Positions 33,877 through 42,213 of a DNA stretch of 64,000 bases are shown here, piece after piece. Below the pieces are notes generated by a model that saw only the letters and a list, made by a program, of their open reading frames with translations, was not told the origin of the DNA and searched no databases. How positions within the stretch are numbered: position 1 is the first letter of the stretch; each line of letters opens with the position of its first letter. The position numbers were made by a program, and so were the translations under genes. The stretch is from Mangrovimonas sp. YM274 (GTDB lineage Bacteria > Bacteroidota > Bacteroidia > Flavobacteriales > Flavobacteriaceae), in assembly GCF_030908385.1 (NCBI RefSeq), contig NZ_CP133091.1, positions 124,001-188,000 on the forward strand. The letters run 5' to 3'.

Positions 33877-36261
33877 TTATAAAGCGTATCTGAATTTAAA
33901 ATAGAATGCCCGCCCCGGTTTTTGTAATTTATATTGGTCAAACAGCATTTGATCAGTGATATTCTTACATTCCAAGGAGACATTGTATTTGCCATCTTTG
34001 AGGCTATAGCTAACGGCCAAGTCGTGTGAAGACTGCTCAGGAATAATTTTCTTGGAATCCTCCGATCCATATTCCGCCCAACTTAAAAAGTATTCGTTGA
34101 TGTAGTTGAAAAAATAATTGACACTTAAATGCGATTGCTTTACTACAACATCCTTAAAATCGACCCCAGCATTTACATTACCAAACAAATAAGGCGTGTT
34201 AGGAATACGGAAGCCTTTCTGGAAATTGGTCTGCTGGCCGGCATAATCGTTATAGACAAAATCTGCCTGATCCGTGATATCTTGATAGGTAATATTTCCC
34301 CCAAATCGCAACCAATCTTTAAATTTATAATTGAGCGTTCCGGCATAACCAAGGGTTCTCACCTCCGCTAAATTTGCAAAACTGGTTTGTGGATTCGCTA
34401 CTGTAACTCTCTGATAAATTAAATCGGAAGCATTTCTATAAATAAAACTACCTTCCAACTGCACATTATGGTTTTCTGCAGGTTCAAAATCCCACTTCGC
34501 ATTAAAATTAAAATTGTCACTTTGCTCAGGCCCCAACTCTGGATTAGCCGTTACAAACAGGTTGTCCCCAAATATTTCTTCTGGAGCAGGCATTCTGTAA
34601 GTGTGCTCATAAGAAGCTTTTAACTGAAGGTTCTCCAATAAAAAATAGGTTGTTGCCAAACCATATCCAAAAGCACTTTTCGAATTTTTATAAGAATCTA
34701 TTCTTACGTTAGGGGTTCCAAAATCATATTGTTTACTGGTTTCAACATTTAAAAAATACCCTTTTCCAAACAGCGTGGCATTCCATTTTTTGTTTGGACT
34801 AAAAGTGTAAGAAACCCCCAGGTTATTTTTATAATAAGACTTTGGAAACTGATTTTCAGGTTTATCGGGATTTAATACATCATCTATTTCACGATGAAAA
34901 TACTGGAGAGCATGGTTAAAAGCTACCGTATGAGATTCGCTTATTTGATACCCTAGATTTAACTGGGTATTGAATTCGTTATCGGTTAAAGTCTCATCGT
35001 TTCTATCTCCCTGCTCACCTTCCGTGGTTCCTGTATAAACAGGAGTGCCCAACCAATTGTAACGCACTCCAGTTAAGGTATCTAAATTATGGGTTCGGGT
35101 AGCATTATAGGCCGCATAAAAGCTAGCGTCCAAAGGCTCTGCAAACAATCCGGACTTTCTATATTTTAAAGTAGAAATTACCGATTCACTATTTTGCTCT
35201 ATACCTCCGTAAACGGTTTCCATCGTTGCGCCCGTTTGCACATCATTCTCATCTTTGGCAGCCGTAATTCCAATTAACAACTGATCGGCATAACTCTTGT
35301 CTACAACTCCAACTTCCACTTTTGCGGCTCCCGATTTATAAGTATCATGAAAACGCTTTACCCAGCGCTCATCTTCTATATTCCCGTTTACATCGGTTAT
35401 ATCTGCTAAAACCTCATAATCATTATCGGAATAATTAAAATTGAAATTTCCACGTACCGTAAATCCGGTTTCACTATTGGTATAGGCTCCGTTTACATCG
35501 GCGCGGTGGGTATTGAAGGAACCAAAAGTATAGGCAGCATCCAAGAAATTACTATTCTGTTTGGTGATAATATTTACGGCACCACCCAAAGCATCTGTTC
35601 CCAAATACACTGGAACAACGCCATTGTACACTTCTATCCTTTCAATAGAAGTCACAGGAATGGTATTTAAACCTAAGGACGATCCATAATTATCCATAGG
35701 AATACCATCGATAAAAAATTTAATTTGATTTCCCGAAAAACCGAACAAAGAAAATTGAGAGTCCGATCCTAAACCACCTTCCTCGCGGATATTCACCCCT
35801 TCTACTCGACCTAGGATACTTTGCACATCAGTTGAAAGGTTATAATATGTTTTAGCTGAAATTGCCTTAACGCTATAAGGCTCTTGTTTTACTTTTTGAA
35901 CTTTAGATAAGCCCTTAACTGTAACCTCATCGATTTGCGTCACATCTTCCGTTAATACAATCACCTTTGTCAACTCTTCACCTGACTGTAACTCTACAAC
36001 TACGGTTTGTGTTGAAAACCCAACATAACTAAATTGAACTTTGTGTGTCCCCGCAGGGATATTGGGTAACTTATAAAATCCGTCCGCATCTGTATAAGTA
36101 CCAATCCCGGTCTGCAATACAACCACACTTACCCCTACAAGAGGCTCTCCGTCATCAGCAGTCACTTGACCAGATAAATTTGCTGTTTGCGAAATTTGAG
36201 CCCAAGCAGTTGTTGTCAACAACATACAAACAATCGACATGACATACAGCAGATGTTTCAT
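33877..36261 (-). CDS. TonB-dependent outer-membrane receptor, siderophore type (XusA-like)
   Basis: This 794-residue outer-membrane receptor has a signal peptide to about residue 21 (ending TTAWAQ). A carboxypeptidase-regulatory-like domain follows at ~28-110 (LSGQVTADDGEPLVGVSVVV, YVGFSTQTV). The plug domain is at ~115-235 (VEGVNIREEGGLGSDSQFSL, LGTDALGGAVNIITKQ), and a 22-strand barrel runs to FYFKFRYAL. It would take up ferric siderophore with TonB energy. It is first in a three-gene iron operon, and a 19-bp imperfect palindrome lies 20 bases upstream of the start. The exact ligand is unknown. Confidence 0.9.
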   Translation of the reverse strand: MKHLLYVMSIVCMLLTTTAWAQISQTANLSGQVTADDGEPLVGVSVVVLQTGIGTYTDADGFYKLPNIPAGTHKVQFSYVGFSTQTVVVELQSGEELTKVIVLTEDVTQIDEVTVKGLSKVQKVKQEPYSVKAISAKTYYNLSTDVQSILGRVEGVNIREEGGLGSDSQFSLFGFSGNQIKFFIDGIPMDNYGSSLGLNTIPVTSIERIEVYNGVVPVYLGTDALGGAVNIITKQNSNFLDAAYTFGSFNTHRADVNGAYTNSETGFTVRGNFNFNYSDNDYEVLADITDVNGNIEDERWVKRFHDTYKSGAAKVEVGVVDKSYADQLLIGITAAKDENDVQTGATMETVYGGIEQNSESVISTLKYRKSGLFAEPLDASFYAAYNATRTHNLDTLTGVRYNWLGTPVYTGTTEGEQGDRNDETLTDNEFNTQLNLGYQISESHTVAFNHALQYFHREIDDVLNPDKPENQFPKSYYKNNLGVSYTFSPNKKWNATLFGKGYFLNVETSKQYDFGTPNVRIDSYKNSKSAFGYGLATTYFLLENLQLKASYEHTYRMPAPEEIFGDNLFVTANPELGPEQSDNFNFNAKWDFEPAENHNVQLEGSFIYRNASDLIYQRVTVANPQTSFANLAEVRTLGYAGTLNYKFKDWLRFGGNITYQDITDQADFVYNDYAGQQTNFQKGFRIPNTPYLFGNVNAGVDFKDVVVKQSHLSVNYFFNYINEYFLSWAEYGSEDSKKIIPEQSSHDLAVSYSLKDGKYNVSLECKNITDQMLFDQYKLQKPGRAFYFKFRYAL

Positions 36262-36280
36262 ATCAAAAACACTTATTCTT

Positions 36281-36299
36281 ATTTAGATTAATTTTAAAT
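36281..36299. promoter_or_regulatory. Candidate operator upstream of the TonB receptor gene
   Basis: This 19-bp imperfect palindrome (ATTTA at one end, TAAAT at the other) lies 20-38 bases before the receptor start, next to a weak -7-like CAAATTAA (36306-36313, minus). Its left half, TTAGATTAA, is close to the TTAGGTTAG half-site of DtxR-type iron regulators. The region is AT-rich, so chance is a real alternative. Confidence 0.25.
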
Positions 36300-36492
36300 G
36301 AGGTGCAAATTAAGGCAATTTTATACACTTAATTAACCTAAATCTGTTAAAAATATCTGCATCTCAAATCCCCTAGAAAATTCTACAAGCAGAATATTTC
36401 GTAAAAACGCTTATTTTTACATTACAACGGAACATTTTGAAGTCACAGTAACCAACTGATTATAAAAAAGAAACAGCTTATAAAGACACCTT

Positions 36493-37152
36493 ATGCAAAT
36501 CCACGATTTTTCAAAAGAGAATTCCATTTTGAATAGTTTTATTGCCGAAATGAGGAATGTAGACATTCAAAAGGACCAAATGCGGTTTAGACGCAATATT
36601 GAACGTACTGGGGAAATTTTGGGATATGAATTGAGTAAGGTTCTGCACTATGAATCAAAAACCATTACAACCCCATTAGGTAATTCAAAAAACAACCTTT
36701 TGAGTAACGACATTGTTTTATGCTCTGTCCTTCGCGCTGGCGTTCCTTTGCACAATGGCCTTTTAAACTATTTCGACCAGGCAGAGAACGCTTTTATTTC
36801 TGCCTATAGGCACCACAAGGACAACCCTGAAAGCTTTGAAATTGTTGTGGAATACTTGGCCTGCCCAGACCTAAATAATAAAACCTTAATTTTGGCCGAC
36901 CCCATGTTGGCAACAGGACAATCCATGGTAGCCACTTATGAAGCCCTAAAACCTTTTGGAACTCCTAAAGAAGTACATTTGGTAAGTGTTATTGGCGCCA
37001 AAGAAGGGGTCCACTATGTCTCTGAACATTTTTCTGAAAACACACATTTATGGATCGCTGCTATTGATTACCAATTAAACAGTCATGGCTATATTGTACC
37101 TGGATTAGGCGATGCTGGGGACTTAGCTTTTGGACAAAAATTACAGAATTAA
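36493..37152 (+). CDS. upp: Uracil phosphoribosyltransferase
   Basis: This 219-residue type I phosphoribosyltransferase converts uracil and PRPP to UMP in pyrimidine salvage. The PRPP loop is LADPMLATGQSM, and the uracil-binding region near the end is AIDYQLNSHGYIVPGLGDAG. An LCSVLRAGVPLHNGLL segment is also typical. Length is normal. It is divergent from the TonB receptor gene and overlaps the DUF6427 gene at their 3' ends by 12 bases. Confidence 0.96.
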   Translation: MQIHDFSKENSILNSFIAEMRNVDIQKDQMRFRRNIERTGEILGYELSKVLHYESKTITTPLGNSKNNLLSNDIVLCSVLRAGVPLHNGLLNYFDQAENAFISAYRHHKDNPESFEIVVEYLACPDLNNKTLILADPMLATGQSMVATYEALKPFGTPKEVHLVSVIGAKEGVHYVSEHFSENTHLWIAAIDYQLNSHGYIVPGLGDAGDLAFGQKLQN

Positions 37153-38067
37153 ACCTACTACAGGGGTCAATATTAAAACCCACACAAATACTTCCTTGAA
37201 CCATTTTTCGGTTATTACATCCATATAATTGGAAAGGATAATGGACAAGGGTGCAAACAAGAAAATAAATTCAGCTCCTGTTTTCTTTGGTGCAATTACC
37301 AGAATTGTCAAAGCAATAATCGTAGCAATAAAAACCAAAATATAAGCCGATTTATAGCTTTTGGCTTTGGTAACAATATTCTTAAGATAATACACCGACC
37401 CCCAAACAAAACAAGACAACATCATGGTAGCAGCCACAATAATATGCTTCGAATTCAAACTTGAAAAATCAAAACTTATAGACATATCCATGTCTGCTAC
37501 ATAGCTAAGCAAATCAATGTTGAACAGTACCAAAACACTTGTGGTTATCATAGCTACTGTGATAACAGCGACCAAAGGTATGATCCAATCCCTTAAATCT
37601 GCAATGGAATACAGAAACAAAGCTGCAAAAATCAAAATGTAAAAAAGAGAAGACCAGAAATACACCAATGTAGCCAAGCTAATCCAAAAGGCGCCATCAA
37701 ACAATTTCTTTTTAACATCCTTTTTGGAACGCAGACTTATAATTCGTCTCATGGCCAAAAGAATAAACAAATTTGCCAAAAGGATTTTTGAATTCAAAAA
37801 AGTTTCTGGCAACATCATGAAAAACAGGGTAAAAAACAAGATTTTAAAACTGTTCTTCTTAGTCAAATCATTTTTGCCCGATAAAAAATCGAATATAAAA
37901 ATGGAGAACAAACACACTCCAAAAAGAAGCACTTGCTTGAGGACATCCCATACTCCAAAAGGCTCGTGAACCATGAACAGTTTTGTTATCACAAAAGCAA
38001 TACACAAGGCTGTACTTACCACCACAAAATGTATGGGTTTTGCTTTGCTAAAAAAACTGGATACCAT
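37141..38067 (-). CDS. DUF6427 family membrane protein
   Basis: This 308-residue protein has about eight or nine membrane helices, starting MVSSFFSKAKPIHFVVVSTA. It belongs to a Flavobacteriaceae-specific family labelled DUF6427 that is regularly found beside upp and purD; the recognition rests on sequence character and neighbours. ATG 38067 was chosen; an in-frame TTG at 38070 adds one residue. It overlaps the upp 3' end by 12 bases on the opposite strand. Function unknown. Confidence 0.78.
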   Translation of the reverse strand: MVSSFFSKAKPIHFVVVSTALCIAFVITKLFMVHEPFGVWDVLKQVLLFGVCLFSIFIFDFLSGKNDLTKKNSFKILFFTLFFMMLPETFLNSKILLANLFILLAMRRIISLRSKKDVKKKLFDGAFWISLATLVYFWSSLFYILIFAALFLYSIADLRDWIIPLVAVITVAMITTSVLVLFNIDLLSYVADMDMSISFDFSSLNSKHIIVAATMMLSCFVWGSVYYLKNIVTKAKSYKSAYILVFIATIIALTILVIAPKKTGAEFIFLFAPLSIILSNYMDVITEKWFKEVFVWVLILTPVVGLIL

Positions 38068-38162
38068 CAATAATCTTCGTGTTTCCTTTTCAGTTAAATG
38101 AGTATTAAATTGACCTTTCCAACATTCTTTTCTTATTTTTTAAAATTAAAATGAAAAAAATG

Positions 38163-38170
38163 TAATTTTG
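38163..38170 (+). promoter_or_regulatory. -7 promoter element of the DUF6341 gene
   Basis: TAATTTTG matches TAnnTTTG, 55 bases before ATG 38226. No -33 TTG at the usual distance. Confidence 0.5.
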
Positions 38171-38225
38171 TCCCGTAAATATATTGATAATCTTTTAAGC
38201 TCTCACGAGTTTTAAACTATACCAC

Positions 38226-38453
38226 ATGAAAGACTTTTTTTACGCAATTCAGGATTTATTCGTCAATGTACTTTTCAAGCCATTAGATGCTTTAAGAGCA
38301 TTAGAATTGGATAACTGGTTCGCAGCCAACGCATTTTCCTGGATTTTTATCCTTATTGGTTTTGTTGCTTTTGGTTACTGGATGAAACAATTGAAATCCT
38401 TTAACGACAACAACGAAGAAGATAAGAGCATCAGCTCTCACTCCTTCCTATAG
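38226..38453 (+). CDS. DUF6341 family small membrane protein
   Basis: This 75-residue protein has an amphipathic N-terminus (MKDFFYAIQDLFVNVLFKPL), one or two hydrophobic helices (ANAFSWIFILIGFVAFGYWM) and a polar acidic tail. It corresponds to a small Flavobacteriaceae family labelled DUF6341, normally located between DUF6427 and purD, as here. It overlaps the purD 3' end by 6 bases; a probable terminator for it lies inside purD. Function unknown. Confidence 0.8.
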   Translation: MKDFFYAIQDLFVNVLFKPLDALRALELDNWFAANAFSWIFILIGFVAFGYWMKQLKSFNDNNEEDKSISSHSFL

Positions 38454-39719
38454 GTCAAAACCAATATCTTTACGATAGTTCATCTTATCAAAATGTAGTT
38501 TATCTATATTTTGATAAGATTTTTTTAGTGCCTCACTGTACGTATTTCCATAGCTGGTAATAGCCATCACACGCCCTCCTGTAGTCACTACTTTTCCATC
38601 TTTATAGTCAGCTCCTGCATGAAACGCAATAGAACCTTCTATTTGATCTAAACCTGTAATTTCCTTTCCTTTTTCATAGCCTTCTGGATAACCACCGGAC
38701 ACCAACATTACGGTTGTCGCCGCACGTTCATCAATCTCAATAGTAATCTCATTCAAGGTTTGGTTGGCTATGGCATTGAAAATTTCAACAATATCATTTT
38801 TAAGTCTCGGCAACACCACTTCGGTTTCAGGATCTCCCATTCGCACATTGTACTCAATCACTTTAGGATCATCCCCAACCTTTATCAAACCAATAAAGAT
38901 AAATCCTTTATAAGGCAAGTTATCTTTTTGAAGACCTTCTACTGTAGGCTTAACAATTCGTTCTTCTATCTTGGTTAGGAATTCTTCGGTAGCAAACGGC
39001 ACTGGCGACACGGCTCCCATACCTCCGGTATTAAGTCCGGTATCCCCTTCTCCAATACGCTTATAATCTTTTGCTGTTGGAAGAATTTTGTAATTCTTTC
39101 CATCGGTCAAAACAAAACAGCTCAATTCTATACCATCCAAAAATTCCTCAATCACCACCTTAGCACTGGCATTTCCAAATTTGGCATCTACCAACATACT
39201 TTTCAATTCGGCTTTGGCTTCTTCAAGGTCATTTAAAATCAATACACCTTTTCCGGCTGCCAATCCATCAGCTTTCAATACATAAGGAGCTTGCAAGGAT
39301 TCCAAGAATTTGAAACCTTCCTCAACAGTACTAGCATCAAAACTTTGGTAAGCCGCCGTTGGAATGTTGTGACGCATCATAAATTCCTTGGCAAATTCCT
39401 TGCTTCCTTCCAATTCTGCTGCCGCTTTTTCAGGACCAATTACAGGCACATTTTTAAGCTGTTCATCATTCAAAAAGAAATCATGGACACCTTGTACCAA
39501 AGGGTCTTCTGGACCAACAACTACCATTTCGATTCCTTTAGAAACCACCAATTCCTTAATGGCCGGAAAATCGGTTACACCAATGTTTACGTTTTCTGCA
39601 ATATCGGCAGTTCCAGAGTTACCTGGCGCTACATAAAGTTTTGTACATAAAGGGCTTTGGGCTGTTTTCCAGGCAAAGGTATGTTCTCTCCCGCCTGAAC
39701 CGAGAATTAAAATAGTCAT
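38448..39719 (-). CDS. purD: Phosphoribosylamine-glycine ligase
   Basis: This 423-residue ATP-grasp enzyme performs step 2 of purine synthesis, joining phosphoribosylamine and glycine. The N-terminus is MTILILGSGGREHTFAWK. ATP-grasp motifs include APYVLKADGLAAGKGV, VIEEFLDGIELSCFVLTDG and EYNVRMGDPETEVVLPRL. ATG 39719 was chosen because it gives the family N-terminus and a -7 element lies 18 bases upstream; a TTG at 39740 would add seven atypical residues. It is convergent with the DUF6341 gene, with a 6-base overlap. Confidence 0.97.
   Translation of the reverse strand: MTILILGSGGREHTFAWKTAQSPLCTKLYVAPGNSGTADIAENVNIGVTDFPAIKELVVSKGIEMVVVGPEDPLVQGVHDFFLNDEQLKNVPVIGPEKAAAELEGSKEFAKEFMMRHNIPTAAYQSFDASTVEEGFKFLESLQAPYVLKADGLAAGKGVLILNDLEEAKAELKSMLVDAKFGNASAKVVIEEFLDGIELSCFVLTDGKNYKILPTAKDYKRIGEGDTGLNTGGMGAVSPVPFATEEFLTKIEERIVKPTVEGLQKDNLPYKGFIFIGLIKVGDDPKVIEYNVRMGDPETEVVLPRLKNDIVEIFNAIANQTLNEITIEIDERAATTVMLVSGGYPEGYEKGKEITGLDQIEGSIAFHAGADYKDGKVVTTGGRVMAITSYGNTYSEALKKSYQNIDKLHFDKMNYRKDIGFDL
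38484..38518 (+). terminator. Terminator of the DUF6341 gene, inside the purD coding region
   Basis: CTTATCAAAAT and ATTTTGATAAG pair perfectly (11 bp), extended by a G-T pair and TAG/CTA around a 5-base loop. A T run follows on the plus strand (38520-38526). It lies 31 bases after the DUF6341 stop but within the last codons of purD. Confidence 0.75.
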
Positions 39720-39737
39720 GATCTTTGTTGTTTGCCG

Positions 39738-39745
39738 CAAAAATA
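39738..39745 (-). promoter_or_regulatory. -7 promoter element of purD
   Basis: On the minus strand this is TATTTTTG, a TAnnTTTG match 18 bases before ATG 39719. It supports that start. Confidence 0.55.
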
Positions 39746-39802
39746 ATTGCTTTTGCGCTTAAAAAATAATTATTTTACAAAAACATCTAAGGCGCCTTTC
39801 GT

Positions 39803-41122
39803 TTGAATTTATTTGACCTTTCCCTGCAACTTAACGGATTTCCCATTCACCGGGCTCGTATGACCCTAAAGGAAATTCAGCAATATAGTGAAAGTGAATT
39901 TGAAGCCTATTTAGACCATAGAAAGCAAGCCATTTTTGAATATCATATTAAGCACAATACATTTTATCGCTCATTTGCCAAAAGAGCTTCTGGCAATTAT
40001 TGGAACACAGTGCCAATTATGACCAAAAGAGATCTACAGCAACCCTTGGAAGACCGCTTATCAAGAGGCTTTACCACAAAAGATGTTTATGTGAACAAAA
40101 CCTCAGGATCTTCAGGTGATCCCTTCATTTTTGCCAAGGACAAATTTTGTCATGCCCTAACTTGGGCGGTAATTCAAAATAGGTTTGGATGGCATGGATT
40201 GGATTTCAACTCATCGAAACAGGCTAGGTTTTATGGCATTCCATTGAACAAGAAAAATTATTACAAAGAACGCTTTAAGGATTATCTAGGAAACCGCTAC
40301 CGATTTTCGGTTTTCGATATGAGTGACCAAGCTTTGGAAACTTGTCTTAGTAAATTTCAGCAAAGTAAATTTGAATACATCAATGGCTACACCAGTCCTA
40401 TTGTGCAATTTGCCAAGTTCCTAGAACGAAAAAACATCAATTTGAAATCAGTTTGTCCAACCTTAAAAGCTTGTGTAGTCACTTCGGAGATGCTATTTGA
40501 TTCAGACAAGAACTTGTTGGAAACGCAATTTGGTGTTCCAGTGGTCAACGAATATGGTGCTTCGGAATTGGATTTAATTGCCTTTCAAAATCCAAAAGGA
40601 GACTGGCAAGTGAATAGCGAAACCCTTTTTGTAGAAATTTTGGATGAAAACAACCAAAATGTACCTTTGGGTGAAGAAGGACGTATCGTCATCACCTCTC
40701 TTTACAACAAAGCGCACCCATTCATAAGATATGATATTGGGGATATTGGCGCACTTTCTCCTAATTCCACCATTCAGAAACCCATTTTAAAACAGTTAAC
40801 AGGAAGGACTAATGATTTTGCCATTCTCCCTAGCGGCAAAGTAGCCGCAGGTTTGACCTTTTACTATATCACGAAAAGTATTATCGAGGACGATGGCAAT
40901 GTCAAGGAATTTATTATCGAACAAACATGTCCAGATACTTTCAAAATAATTTATGTAAGTCAAGACCCATTGTCTACTGAAAAAACGAAAATTATCACAA
41001 CAGAAATGGAACGTTATTTGGAAAAAGGACTCCATATCCAATTTGAAAGAAAGGAACGCTTGGTACGTTCCAAAAGCGGCAAACTCAAACAATTTACATC
41101 ACAAGTAAAGCAACATTCATGA
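39803..41122 (+). CDS. CapK-like adenylate-forming enzyme (phenylacetate-CoA ligase family)
   Basis: This 439-residue ANL-superfamily enzyme related to phenylacetate-CoA ligase and the capsule protein CapK has the phosphate-binding loop KTSGSSGDPF, a NEYGASE motif for adenine and RYDIGDIG near the C-terminal hinge. Such proteins in polysaccharide loci are thought to activate a carboxylate for attachment to a sugar. The start is TTG 39803, because FDLSLQLNGFPI matches the usual N-terminus and a stop lies at 39788; ATG 39860 is the alternative. It overlaps wecB by 4 bases. The substrate is unknown. Confidence 0.83.
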   Translation: MNLFDLSLQLNGFPIHRARMTLKEIQQYSESEFEAYLDHRKQAIFEYHIKHNTFYRSFAKRASGNYWNTVPIMTKRDLQQPLEDRLSRGFTTKDVYVNKTSGSSGDPFIFAKDKFCHALTWAVIQNRFGWHGLDFNSSKQARFYGIPLNKKNYYKERFKDYLGNRYRFSVFDMSDQALETCLSKFQQSKFEYINGYTSPIVQFAKFLERKNINLKSVCPTLKACVVTSEMLFDSDKNLLETQFGVPVVNEYGASELDLIAFQNPKGDWQVNSETLFVEILDENNQNVPLGEEGRIVITSLYNKAHPFIRYDIGDIGALSPNSTIQKPILKQLTGRTNDFAILPSGKVAAGLTFYYITKSIIEDDGNVKEFIIEQTCPDTFKIIYVSQDPLSTEKTKIITTEMERYLEKGLHIQFERKERLVRSKSGKLKQFTSQVKQHS

Positions 41123-42213
41123 CTATTACAATAGTGGCGGGAGCCCGCCCTAATTTTATGAAAATAGCCCCCATTATTGAGGCTATAAAAAAAAGCAACC
41201 AATCAGGAAAAAACATCCATTACCGCTTGGTTCATACGGGACAACACTACGACAAAAATTTGAGTGACACGTTTTTTGAATCCCTCAACATACCTTTTCC
41301 CGACAGCAATTTGGAAGTAAAAAGTGGTACCCAAGCTGAACAAACCGCCGCCATTATGATAGGTTTTGAAAAGGAACTTCAGCAACACCCTTGCGATTTG
41401 GTCTTGGTAGTGGGAGACGTTACCTCGACCATGGCCTGTACCATTGTCGCCAAAAAAGCACATATTAAAGTGGCCCATGTAGAAGCAGGGATACGTTCCG
41501 GAGACATTACCATGCCAGAGGAAATCAATCGTATTGTCACCGATAGTTTGACCGATTACTTTTTTACTACTTCAAACCACGCCAATAATAACTTAAAACA
41601 ATTAGGAGTTACAAAGGACAAGATTTTTTTTGTGGGGAATGTGATGATTGATACCCTTCTCAAAAATGACGTTAGATTTCAAAAGCCAGAGTTATGGGAT
41701 CAATTACATCTAGAAGCTAAAAAGTATTTGGTTTTAACTCTTCACAGACCGAGCAATGTTGATGAACAGGAACAACTCAGCAGCATGCTATCCCTTATTA
41801 CAAATTTGGGAAAAGATTACCCTATCATTTTTCCAGTACATCCACGAACAAAACAGGTTTTGGAAGCCATGCACATTGACGCTCCCAACCTTCACTTTGT
41901 GGAACCCTTGGGATATTTGGAATTTAATTTTTTGGTGAAACATGCTTTGGCCGTTTTAACCGACTCAGGGGGCATTACAGAAGAAACCACCGTAATGAAT
42001 GTCCCTTGCATCACCTTGCGAGAAAATACCGAACGTCCAGAAACCTGTGAACTTGGCACCAACGTTTTAGCGGGAAAAGATCCTGAAAAAATTGAAACTG
42101 CTTTCCAAACTCTTCTTTCTGGCAAGTGGAAAGATACAACCATTCCAAAATTATGGGATGGCAAAACCGCCGAACGCATCATCGAGCACCTCATCAATAT
42201 TTACCAGCTTTGA
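41119..42213 (+). CDS. wecB: UDP-N-acetylglucosamine 2-epimerase (non-hydrolysing)
   Basis: This 364-residue enzyme interconverts UDP-GlcNAc and UDP-ManNAc, supplying ManNAc-type sugars for surface glycans. Motifs are AGARPNFMKIAPI at the N-terminus, HTGQHYDKNLSD, HVEAGIRSG, MPEEINRIVTD, TDSGGITEE and REnTERPE-type RENTERPE. The start overlaps the previous stop (ATGA), and its stop overlaps the TTG start of the next glycosyltransferase. No UDP-ManNAc dehydrogenase (wecC) is visible in the window, so the product may be used directly or elsewhere. Confidence 0.95.
   Translation: MTITIVAGARPNFMKIAPIIEAIKKSNQSGKNIHYRLVHTGQHYDKNLSDTFFESLNIPFPDSNLEVKSGTQAEQTAAIMIGFEKELQQHPCDLVLVVGDVTSTMACTIVAKKAHIKVAHVEAGIRSGDITMPEEINRIVTDSLTDYFFTTSNHANNNLKQLGVTKDKIFFVGNVMIDTLLKNDVRFQKPELWDQLHLEAKKYLVLTLHRPSNVDEQEQLSSMLSLITNLGKDYPIIFPVHPRTKQVLEAMHIDAPNLHFVEPLGYLEFNFLVKHALAVLTDSGGITEETTVMNVPCITLRENTERPETCELGTNVLAGKDPEKIETAFQTLLSGKWKDTTIPKLWDGKTAERIIEHLINIYQL

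Noticed and set aside
42126-42209. Upstream extension of the glycosyltransferase frame with GTG and ATG starts inside wecB
   Set aside because: The added residues do not resemble the family and lie in another frame of the conserved wecB C-terminus; TTG 42210 overlaps the wecB stop and gives the expected N-terminus.
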